DNA of 64,000 nucleotides, taken from Hirundichthys speculiger (taxonomy: Eukaryota; Chordata; Actinopteri; Beloniformes; Exocoetidae). The translations under genes and the position numbers were made by a program. Within the stretch, counting starts at the first letter, position 1, and the number at the start of each line of letters is the position of its first letter. The stretch lies in contig JAGFBZ010000714.1 in the NCBI GenBank assembly GCA_018398805.1, forward strand, positions 248,001-312,000. Direction: 5' to 3'. Under the pieces are notes generated by a model, which saw only the letters and a list, made by a program, of their open reading frames with translations, ran no database searches and was not told the origin of the DNA. Shown here in pieces: positions 48,501 to 60,900 of the stretch.

Positions 48501-51500
48501 AAGCCATACTTCACTAACCCAAACTGAGCTTCACCCGTCAGTGGAAATGTGGCTTTTTTATGTGAAATGTCATTGAAATTGGAAACAAGACAGCTTATCA
48601 AGACAGCTGTCATCTTAGCTGCCCTATGACTCGCCCACATATACGGTAATTCTTTTTTTTTCTTTTCAAATCATGTTGTGTGTGCTTAATTTACAGATAT
48701 CCACACTTTGTTAGGTAATGCACATGGTATGCCTTGTGCTTTCCCCTTTAATTACAACAACAAATGGTTCGCTGAGTGTACAACTGAGGGGCGTGAGGAC
48801 CATCTTCACTGGTGTTCTACCACCCCTCGCTATGACACTGCTGAAAGATGGGGCTTCTGTCCAGTGAAAGGTAAATGTGTCAAGACAACTTGTTTCAGCG
48901 TCTTATGACTATATTGGCCCATACAAAGATCTGAGGTGATCTGCGCTCATGTTAACATCAGAGTATGATTAATATCCTCCCACATCTGTCTTTATCAGTT
49001 TCCTTTATCAGTTTAACTTATGGGTTTACTCCTAGACTCCAGTTGTGAGCTCTTCTGGGAATCTAACCAGGAGCTGCAGGCATGTTACCAGTTCAACCTG
49101 TACACCATCCTTACCTGGAGTCAGGCGCTGTCAACCTGCCAGGCTCAAGGTGGAAACCTGCTCAGTGTCACCAGCCTGGCAGAGTACAGGTACATAAGAG
49201 GTAGGCATCTGATCAAAAAAACAGAGAAGCAGGGGTTAGATTGGTCTGGGGCTCGGCCCAAGACCATATCCTTTGTCATAATGGAACACGATACATATTT
49301 TTAACACTTTACTAAAGCTGAAAGGCATGCAAAACCATGAGTTATCATGACTGCTGGCCCAGTCTCTCTGACTATGACTATGGTTTTGTTCAAGAACCGT
49401 GTCCACAGGGCTCACAGAATAAAGCAGTAAAAAAAAAAAAAAAGCAAAACACACACACACACACACACACATGGTTTATTTCCTGTTTGATTCCCAGAGG
49501 TAATCTTCTAAAGCAAACGGCTTGACAAAGCAAATCATCGACCTTGGTGAGTTTCTTTCTGTTAAACAAAAAAGGCAACAGACAACTGAGTGACAGACGG
49601 ATGGGGAGGTCAAATTTTGTGTTGTAACAATACAAATTACTAACAAACTTTACAAAATCAGGATGTGAGACAAGTTTCATCCAGTTAATGTTACTTTAAA
49701 CTAGTTGCGGAGCTCCAGCTTAAACTGAATTCGTAGAGCAAGCTGCTTTTAAATCTCTCAGGACTCCCAGATATTGATAGTTTGCTTGAGCACAATAGCA
49801 GAAATAAAATGCATGACGGCGAGGTGGTATATGCTCCTGAGGCCGATCCTAGCCTTAACATTAACGAATAAAAACAAATTGGCCTTAAGGAAACGGCTTG
49901 CGGCTAGGAATAACACTTTATTTTATATTAGTTTATTATTCTTTATTTCCAGCATTTTTTTTTTTTTTTTTTTTACAGATAATTACAATTAAAACAATTT
50001 TTTCATTACAATTTGGAAGACTTGAATCTAAATGTTGAAATGAGTGAAGAAAAGTAAAGGAAACAGACTTCACTCAGTTGGCTCTAGTAATGAAGACTTC
50101 AGATGCATTCTTAATGATGAAGCACTTGAGTTTTGGCATCTAGACTCTGACTTAATCCGTCCCCATTTATTAAGCACGAACATGATATAACCCCCTTCCA
50201 TGGAACCGGAGTCTGCAGGTGGAAGCTGGAGAGGAGGTGAGATTTTAAGAGCAGCAGGAAGCTTGGCAGGCAAGAGTGATAAGTACCTCTTGAATTTTAA
50301 AGAGACCTTTGAACAAGATGGAGTAATTCTAATAAACTAAGAATAAAGGTTAAAAAGAGTATAAAATGCTGCTTGAAATGCCTGCCTGAACTGCCTCCCA
50401 GGGGTCACTTAATTTCTCCAGAATGTTTGTTAAACATGTCCTGAAGCTATTTGTGGGCTTTTTTTGCATATTCAATTTTCAAGATCGTGAGGAAGTGGTT
50501 GTTTAAATTTTATTGGGCTCTGAAAATTCATGCAATGTTATGCAAAACTGAAATAGTGTTCGCAACCACTGCATTTATAACCCAGACATGGAAGACAAAT
50601 TAACAATTTGCCAACTTCCTATTTTAATTTAGTACCAGATGGGATTTGTTGAATGACATCTAAATCATTTTTTTGTAATTTGGACTAGATCGGCTGGCAA
50701 ATGTTGGTGCAATGGTGTGGATTGGGTTGAACCACCTTAAAGATGGACAAGGATGGCAGTGGTCTGATGGAGCGCCTCTGTCACTAGTTAATTTCACAAC
50801 AGGTAAAGATAACTGAGCAGTGCCCAGCCTCAGCTTTAGCATTGTACAAATAAAAAAAATATTTTTTTTAAAAAAATGGAGTATTATCCATGAAGTGGGT
50901 AGAACTCATTAACTGAGAGTGTAAAAATCATCAGCACTGACTTATGTTTGTGCTAAAAAAAAAAAAAAATGCAGATTTTACTACAATTTTATGAATTCAT
51001 ATCCTGGTCAGTTGAGATGCAAATTTTGATCATGACTCTGCAGTAGTTCATATGGTTGTTTGGATGTGTTTCATGTAATTTACCTGTGTTTGTAGGGCTG
51101 CACGATTATGGAAAAAATGATAATCACGATTATTTGGATCAAAATCACGATTACGATTATTAATCAAGATTATTCAACAATGAAAAATATTTTTTGTTCA
51201 GAATGTTATTTAAAATCACGATATGAAATGTAACCAAGAAAGTATTGCATAAGGGATGGACAAATTATATAAAAGGCAATAGCATGAAACTTAGGCGGTC
51301 CTAGAGATTTTTGGCCATAAACACCAGCCTGTAAACATGTCTTAGCTTCAAGAACGCCCAAAGGCAGGTCACTACATTGTCCCCTACACTACATTGTACA
51401 TGGTCACAATTAATCACGATTTTCATAATTTTAATCGTGGCAACCAAAAATCACGATTTCGATTATTTTTCGATTAATTGTGTAGCCCTATGTGTTTGTT

Positions 51501-54500
51501 GCAGAAATCTTAGCGTATGAGCATCCTGGTTTGTGATTTCTTGAATAGGAAATGTGCACCTGCTATGAAGAATGTGAGAAGTATGATGTTTGTGTTTGTA
51601 TGAGAGAACTTAACATTTTTAAAATGATCCTTTTTAGTGACTTTAAATGTGCATAGTACACATATGACTATTTTCCACAACTGCAATTTCTGATTTGTCA
51701 GGTGTTGAGTTGTTTTTCTCTAGTAATTATGTTATACCATCAAATATGCATTTGGAGTCTGTAGCAGATGGAAAATTAAGTTTTGTTCAAGGTTTCATAA
51801 CATCAGATGTTTAGGGCTTGTGCCACACTAAACATTAAGGAGATTAAATGTTGTCCTGTCATTGTGACTCCATCAGCACTGCCTGCGAGCCCACTACAGG
51901 ACAACAGGCAGTGTGGAGTGTACAACTCAGCTTATGACGACCACTGGCAGAGTCTTTCCTGTGAGTCTGCTCTGCCTTACATCTGCAAGAAGAAACCCAA
52001 CGATACCCTGGAAGCTGAGCCGCTAGGTAAGAGCACATAAACACACAAAAAGATGCACCATTAACATGCAGGCTGCTTTCCATTTTCTTCAGAGGAGTTT
52101 TGGAATGTATGAAATATGAATCGAATTCAGGAATCACACATACACATTTCAGGCTTCTCTGATCTTGCTTCTCCCACACTTTGAATATAGCGACATCCTC
52201 CAAATGCTGAATCAAACTCAAGGTCCGTTGCTTTGCTTTACAAGTGTAGCTTGTGGTGAAAAGTTGAGAACAGTTCAGTATTTCAAGTAGTAGTCACTAC
52301 AGTTACAAACGTCAGGTTCACCCACTCTAAAGTGGTAACGCATATTTTTAATCCTGCGTAAGTGCAAAATGTACAAGAAGTGTTTTTCTAGGTCGTGTTG
52401 CTGTTGGCTTCAACAGCTGCTCTGCACCTGGGGAGAGAACTTTTGACCCTTTTCTGTGTTGCGCTGTAGGCACCGAGACCAAAACAATGTCTGCTGTCAG
52501 CTTGGTTTATTCTGGTATGCTTTGTTCTGATTAGTTGTCTCACTTCATTCCTCACTTTGTACTCATTTTTACAGAGAACTGGCAGTACATCCACACTGAG
52601 TGTGCTGATGGCTGGTGGCCTCATAATGGTTTCTGCTACCATGTGCTGCCAGAAGCAGAAGCTGGAAGTTGGGAGAAGTCTTCCCAGGCCTGTGTCTCTC
52701 ACGGGGCAAACCTTACCAGCCTTCACTCTTTGTCAGAGGTGGAAATGCTGCTCATCCTCCTGGCTAACTGTAAGGATTAATGTGCAATACTCAATGTACT
52801 CAATAACACTGGATGTTGTGTTTGTCATAAATGATAGTGTTTTGTTTGTGTGTCCCATGGTGTGCCATCATGTGTCACAGTTGGGGAGAATGTCGAAGCT
52901 TGGATTGGTCTTTGGAAAAGGGCATCATCGCCAGCTGTGGAGTGGTCAGATGGTTCACCAGTAACTCTCACTCTCTGGCACCAGTATCACCCTATCCAGA
53001 ACCTGACAGATGCAACACTCTGTGTCAAAGTGGACAGGAAGGTGTGACAACTTGTAATAAACTCTTTTTTTTTTTTTAAATCCCTTTTAGATCTGCAGCT
53101 TCCAATATTTAATAATTATCCTTAATATAATAAATAATGTAATACAACATTTAATAATAATATTATAATAGTTCATGAGGCTTCTTTTATGCTCAGTATT
53201 CTCTTTTGTCTAGAAAAGAATCAAAATAGGCCCAGTTTTCTGTTGTTCAAATTTTAAAATTAAAGTTTTCGTATTATGCTGACTTCTAGCTATTTCATAA
53301 TAATTTTGGTACCTGCAAAGTTGCTGTGCAGAACTCCAAAAGGCTAATTTCATTTCTCACTGATAAGGATCAACAATTATAAGGAGAGACATCTGGAAAT
53401 GAGAGGATTCTGCCATAGGCAAAGCGCTATCAGTGTTAGTTCAGTTAAGAGTCTTTAAGGTCGTTTTCACACTGCCCCTGTTTAGGTCGGCCCAAAGGAG
53501 TTTTGGTCATGAATAGCTGGTCTCAGTACGGCTGTCCTCGAAACTCTGGTGTGGTTTGTTTGTGATGTGAAAATTGCATGACCTTGCTCCGACCCAACTA
53601 TGGGGTGTATAGCACATGTTTGAGCGAAAGAGGCTTTCGTATTGTACTGGACAGCAGAAAGTAAATACGTAAGACAAAAGAAAGTATCACGAGCAGTCAT
53701 GGACAAATGATGTTTCTTGTGCATTTCCATAAAAAGGCTCTGCTATAACATTTGTAAACTTCATTTCTTTAAGAGTCCGTTCTTGTGTAAGATTGATAGT
53801 TCAGCATTATAAAAGTCTAGATTTTTTTTCCCCTCTGATTGTATATATATATTTTAAATTTCAGACAAGAAGAAGCACCGTATATCTCATTTAATCTGAT
53901 GCATACATTTTATATTTTCAATTAGATTGATGATAAATTATCTGCAATTACTTCTTCCAAATCACATTATGTCAATTAAATAATGAAAAGACGATGTCCT
54001 CTTTTATAATGTTTTGTATGAATCAGTGGTTGTGAGAGTAAAATGCTAACCTCTGTCACAGAAAGGTAACTGGCTGTTAGCCTCATGTGATGAGCGACTG
54101 CCTGCCGTGTGCAGAAGAGAAAGCCAGAATCCAGATCAGCATCCTGGAACTTGGGATGAAGGATGTCCTGTGGTAAGAATATGAATGCAGAAGTACAAAA
54201 GTGCAACGACATCACCATGTATTCACCTGTTCATATATCTTTTAGCAAGCTACTGATGATACCATTAACGCTGATCAGAGGTTGAGTTTACCTGTAAAGT
54301 TACATGGTTATGCATCTTTTTATCCTAAGTTGTACAACTTAGGGTTTAAAGTATTCCGGCACCGTGCTGGATTTCCAGCGCGCAGCGTTTGGCTGGGAGG
54401 GGGGATCATTCTATCATTTTTAAAAATAGATTATTGATATCACTTTTGAGTTCACAAGCTCATCTGCAAATAATATGAGAGAAACACAACTCTCTTTCAA

Positions 54501-54852
54501 ACTAACTTTATTAGCCAATCATATGTAGAACAGGGCAGGTTTTGGAAAAATGTGCTTTAACCCAGTCCTTTATTGCAAAGGTGCTCGATAGCCCAAGCAG
54601 AGAGACGTATCGTTGGAAAGTAGGATGGAGAATATAATCCTGAATCGGGGGAAGATGCCCTCCCAATTGATAAAGGATTTTAAAAAAATTGTTACCGGAC
54701 GTGGATAGAAGAGAGAGGGAAAGTTGATTAGCCTTTTAGTAGCTGATGTAAGAAGTTAAAAGAAGCAGGTGCTTGCTTCTACACTTTGTGTTTCACACAA
54801 CTCCAGAGTTTGAAAAAAACTAGTTTAATGTTTTGGTTGTTAATTGAATAGT

Positions 54853-54928
<76 letters not shown>

Positions 54929-57900
54929 TTCCTAGAATTTAACATGTCGCCAAGGACAAGCGGTCAAGGACAAAGCTTAGCAGCAAAACCTGATATCAAA
55001 TGTACCCTAGTTATTATGGATTAACTACCATGTTGTAGTAACAATCCCCACTTCCACCACACACACCCTCACACACACAAAAGTTCAGGCTCAGGATCTT
55101 TTTTTGCTTTAACCCCTGACTACTTATTAAAAAGTCACCCGCAAAGTACCACAACTGTAGTTTTAAAATAGAAAAATGTGGCATCTGCAAGTACAAGATA
55201 TTTGGTTTGAAATTGGTTCTTTTAGCTGTAATTTTGTCTGTATTTTCATGTATTCCTTGGTAAACGGGGCAAAAACCACACAGGGGCAGCGTATCATAAG
55301 AAAGTTCATGTGTCAGCTCTTGGCATAAGACACAACAAAGTTCACCTTTAGTGGAACAAAGTGTTATTACAAGGTGTGCCAGATTATCCCCAGCCATTAG
55401 CATGGTATTGTCAGCACATACAATCTAGATATGCCCATGTGGTCAGAAGTGGTATTGCTGCATAGCTTGGCTTTAACATCTGTGTCGTCCTAGTGTCATT
55501 TTATGAAGACAAAGGGTGAATTCCAATTCCTCCCTTAACCCTTAATATCAAACCTCAATCTCAAAAATGCGTGCTCCCGTGTAGTGCAAGTGCTGTCCCG
55601 ATTCTTAGAACGTCAAGTTGAGGGACGAGTGTGAGGGCTGTATCGCCCTCAATATTGAGATTCTCCGGCACAACCCTTGGGAGTAAGGGCTACCCAGAAG
55701 GCATTGCGTATTTTCGCCAAGACATCTTCGAAAAGGATGGCAACAAAAAAAGCGAGCTACGAATGTAAGTATTTTCATAGTTAACAAAGATATAAATAAA
55801 ATAAATAAAAATTAAGATATAAATGCCACTTATTCTTCTTCTCCTTCTTCTTCTCCTTTGTTGTTGTCGTCGTCTTCTGGACAGACTGGACGTAGCTTTG
55901 GCGTAAGGCCGCCCCCCACAGTGTGAAGACATAACTGCTTTCAAAGGGTGTCCCATTTCTAAGTCACAAGATAGCCCTTACACTTACTTTCGAGGGCCAA
56001 AGATTGAGGGTTAAGAGCGAGGGTTGAGATTGAGGGTTAAGGGAGGAATAAGAATTGGCCTACACAAGTCAGCGTTTAATAATACTGAAACAAGAGGACA
56101 GCCCTTATGAGAGCAATCAGGGACATAGGTGATTTCCAGCAGAATTTTCAGCCATAGCATTTTCAGCTGTGGAACGCTGGTTTTGGACGTGGCCAAAAAC
56201 AGCATATCCAACAAACTTGTGCTGACAGTGCTGTGGCATGGATGGAGATCTTTTCCAACACACAGTTGAAATGCTAGCGTATACACAGATTGGTTTTGTT
56301 TCAAAACAGTATTTTAAAAGTAATAGCGTTTATGTAGATGTAGCGTCTGTGTGGTCGTGTTGAGGACTGGTGACCTATTTTGGGTGTATCTGCCTCTCAC
56401 CTAATAACAGCTGGTATAGGTGCCCTCCTTGTGACATTAAACAGGATGATAAATATATATGAAATGGATAGACAGATAGATGTTTGTTAGGCTGATTGGT
56501 TGCTGTGTTACAATACAACACTGTAGAGAGCCACGCCTACTGCAGTTCAACTTCAGAGAAAGATTTCCCCTGGAAAAGAACAAAGAGCTGATTCATTTGA
56601 CTGCTGACGCGTTGTCTGACTTTTATTTTGCTTTCTGACTTTCTTTACAAGTGCCCTGAGTCATCAGGCTACTTCATACCCTGGAACATGAGGACAAAAC
56701 AATAACCTGAGGGTTCAATATCAGCCAGCATGCTTGAGCAGTCTCTGGTGATTTTTTTTTTTTTTCAAGGGTTACAGCAAACACAGTTATGCTTTTTACT
56801 TAGTAGTGAGTAGTCTGTGTCAGACCAGATACAGGGGTTCAAGATTTTGGATGTTTCCCTTAGTTTTGGTTTTGCTTCTAAAGTGTTTCCATCAGGAATA
56901 TACAAGCATTTAATCTGTAGTTTTAATGAAAACTCTAAATTCTCTCATTATGCGCTGTGAGTTGGGTGTCTGAACCCCATCAGGAGTCTTGGGGTAGGGG
57001 GGAAATAAGGGGGGAAATTCACGCCACTTGTCAAAACACCCTCCCCACACCATGTATTCACATGCAGATCTATTTAAGCACAGATCTGCATGGAAATATA
57101 CCAAAACACAGAACAAAACCTTTTCTCCAGATTAGGACTGAGTAGGTTTAAATTTTCAGTTGTCATACACAAGAAACTTTCATATAAAAGCAGATACTTG
57201 TAAGTTACTTTTGTATGACATATCCAAGCATTCATTTAGCTGTGGAAGTATATGGAATTATCCATTGCGATGCTTAGAAGTCGGTTCTGTGCTTTTTTCA
57301 TTGAACAGAAGAAACAGCATAATAAATGTGAATATATGAATAGATGATCTTGCACCTACAAGATAAGCAGAATTTGAATTCAAATTATAAACTTGGATCA
57401 AAAAAGGCTGCAGCAGTCTTTCATTACTGTCTGTGATCGAGACACAGTTTCCTTGATGCCAAAGACAGGGCCAGGTGGAGGGAAATGTTGACCTTATTAA
57501 AGCTGCTTTAATCCTGTGAGCATCACAAAATAAAATCAAGTTTTTCTTCAAATCTTCAAAGCCTGGGTGTGTCTGCCACACCCAGGCTTGCATCAACCAG
57601 ACCTGCCTCGTCAGCTTTGCTGCGCTGTCTTTCTTTACCATTTTGGTATAGGTCAGAAAGAAAAAAAAAAACAATTTGCATCTCTTTAAACTTTTGTGTT
57701 GGATAGGGGCATGCCCATAATGCAGCGTGTGGAAACAACTATGACATAGAGTCAGAAGGTATTAGTAGAACCACTGGCTAAACATGCCACAATGTCCCTT
57801 TTAGACAGCAAATGTAGGAAATATTTTACCTTTGGCACTTTAAATTCACATTAGCTTTATGACACTATTTGAATATTTATTAAAATTTGGCCATTTTCAG

Positions 57901-60900
57901 TGGGTTGTTTTCAGCTTTGGAGGCTGTTATTTCCTGTATCAAAGAATACTTTGAAAATGGTAACTTAAGGCAGGAGAAGATTATTGCTTGGGACTAGCAA
58001 CCCTTTGACAGGTTCATCCCAGTAGTCAGTTTCCTGTGAGTCAGACTGTACAAAACCAAGAAATATTGATGCAGGTATTGTAGTATAAGGAGCGACAGAC
58101 AGTGTAATTTAAAATGCTAAAATAGTTAAGTGACTGAGGGACACAGGGAGGGGATGAAACGCATGCCGCCTATTTAACAGAGGGTTCTTTGAGGAGGAAG
58201 AGTTTTCCATCCAAAATCTCTTAAACAGACATTAGTGTCTGCTTTTGTGTTTGTGGGCTGTATCAATTAGCTCTGTTGTCTGCAATGGGTCAGTGAATAT
58301 GTTAGAGAGGTTACATAAGTAGAAAGCTATGTCTCATGAAAATACAGTGGGAAAAAAAAAGAAAAGTGACAAAGTGACGACAGCATGGTGGTATGGTGGT
58401 TGGCACTGCTGCATCACAGTAGTCCTCACTGTGTCTGTGCTACTTGGGCTTCCTCACTTAATCTAAAAACTTGCATTTTTAAGGTTGATTCTAAATTTAC
58501 CATGCATTGTTACTTGTCCTGACTCTGTTTTACTCAGGGAAAGCTGAAGTAGATTCCAGCCCCCTGTGACTATGAACAGCATGAAACTGGTGTATAAAAC
58601 ATGAGTATTGATCACTGGATTTTTACTTTTTTACTTCTTTTAGGGATGGAAACGACATAGCCATTCCTGTTACACAGTGACTAGTCATGAACAGAACTAT
58701 GAAGATGCACTGATGGGCTATTACTGCAAGGCCCCTCTCCTTACTGTGGAAAACAGGTCTTTGACTAAGCAAACGATTTATTGTCTTGACAAAAAAAAAA
58801 AAAATCAACATTTATTGATTTATCTAAACATATCAGACTGTCTTCTCATTTCGTATCTTCCTCATGCTGGCAGGTTTGAGCAGGCATATATCAACAGTTT
58901 GCTGAGTGCAAGTGGAGCCAACAGTAGCACGTATTACTGGATTGGGCTCATGGACCAGCAGAAGAGGGGGGAATACGACTGGATCTCCCATAATGGCTCC
59001 TCTCCACCTCTCACCTTCACAAACTGGAACAAACACCAGCCAGGTGACAAATTATTTAAATATAATTGTGTAGTAATTAGTAATGAACACATCGTGGTTG
59101 TGTTTTTTTTTTTGTTGTTGTTTTCTTGAAGGGGGGGTGTAATGTCTAAAATTGTATCTTCCTTCATCTCTTCCATTCCCCAGTCAGTGCTGGTGGCTGT
59201 GTTGCCATGTCTGGTGGACCTGCACTGGGTCGCTGGGAAGTGAAAGACTGCAAGTCCCACAAAGCCATGTCATTGTGTGAGCAGAGCATCAGCAGCTACC
59301 ACGACGTTCGTCTACCAGAACACCACATCGATGCCTATGCCCCCTGTCCTCCAGGCTGGGAATCACACTCTGGGTTACTTCACTGTTTTAAGGTTGTGCT
59401 CTCCCGGTTTGGCCTATCTCACATCTCTGACCCTTAACTGTTTTCAATTATTTTATGTCTACCCAGAAAGCTTTTTGGATTATTTTGTACAAAGAAACTT
59501 ACAGAGTTAACTGTTAAAAAGAGGAAAGAAAAATGAACATAATTGGTTTAATCTAAAGTGCATTTCCTGAAAGTCTAAATCAGTGATTCCCAAAGTGTGG
59601 GCCGCGCCCCCCTGGTGGGCCGTCGCGGTACTGCAGGTGGGCCATGAGAGGTCATTAAAATTAAACAAATATGTTTTAAATCCTCGATCTTTTTTAAATA
59701 TGTTTTTAATTACTGTAAAATATTAACGACATGATTTAAAAACATTAAGAAGTAACAAAACAAATCAGTTAAATGTTATTCTACCGTCATCTTAACTTAA
59801 TATGACAAGTATCACCCTATTTGTTGACCCCTTACATTAATATCAGAACATAGCTTCTAGTCCTGAATGTTGATCACAGTTGTGATTAAAGGTTTCGGTG
59901 GGCCGTGGAGATTTTTCACATTTCAAATTGGGCCTTGGTATTCTGAAGTTTGGGAATGGCTGGTCTAAATGTTACTGCTGTTTTCTACCATTTGTGATCA
60001 TTCATAGTGGATTCTAAATGTATGCTCTTTTTTGCCAGCAGACATTGAATGATGTTGCTGAAAAATACCCAGAAAGTTTACATGAGAAAGAAAATGAAAA
60101 GGACAGAAAATGTTACTAATTTCTGCTCTTTCAGCCCAGCTGACCTGAAATGTTGCTGTTCTAGGTGTTTCATGATGAGAAAGTCCTGATGAAGCGCTCC
60201 TGGGTGGAAGCAGACTTCTTCTGCCAGGCCCTTGGGGCTCAGCTGGCCAGTTTCCAGCACTATGAGGACCAGGAGTTTGCAAAGCACCTCCTCAGTACCA
60301 TGTTTGAAGGGTTGGTACAGCCCACTGGGGCTTTTCAGTTATGACTATTAGAAGAACTGTTAAATGCACCAGTTGAGTTTTTGTTGTTTTATTATTATTT
60401 TTATGTTTATTATCTTTATTTATTTATTTGTTTATTTTGCATAGTGCAGGGAATACAGACTGTGGGTTTAAGTTATGTGTGTTGTCTCCAGGGGATCATT
60501 GTTTTGCAGGAAAGAATAACTCCCACAAAGATCACAGACTTGTATTATTGTAATATTGTATAGAGGATCACTATTGCTGTTATTGATAAAAATAATGAAA
60601 TTGAAGTTTGGAGCACTTTTCAGAAGAATTGAAGTACATAGTTGCATAATAGGAAAGTACAGGATGAGTTTCTAGGATTTAGTGACATCTGCTGACAAAG
60701 TTACTGATTGCAGCTAATTAAATAGCTTTCCTGCCTCACCCTCCCCTGACCTAAGAGATGTAAATTATTTGATTACTGTATTTTCCACATCACAAGGCGC
60801 ACCGGATGATAAGGCTCAGTCTCAATTACGAGGGTCTATTTCTGTACTTAAGCCATATATAAGGCACACCGTTTTATCAGGCGCATGCTAAAACAAGCCA

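Larger units (their letters stand above)
49036..52026 (+). other. pla2r1: pla2r1 exons 4-6: C-type lectin domain 1
   Basis: Exons 49036-49200, 50689-50802 and 51877-52026 encode residues about 234-376: ELQACYQFNLYTILTWSQAL, MVWIGLNHLKDGQGWQWSDG and SLSCESALPYICKK. Fold cysteines and the WIGL core are present. The usual calcium/sugar motifs (EPN or QPD with WND) are absent, as expected for PLA2R1. Confidence 0.92.
54173..58643. other. pla2r1: Large pla2r1 intron with mobile elements
   Basis: Contains an unclassified repeat-like block (about 54340-54720, with ATTCCGGCACCGTGCTGG and TTACCGGACGTGG), a long (AT)n tract (54857-54923), a second PIF/Harbinger-like MITE (55514-56060) and two L2 LINE tail fragments (56360-56470 and 58385-58610). 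The stretch 56480-58380 has only short, unconvincing open frames. Confidence 0.6.
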
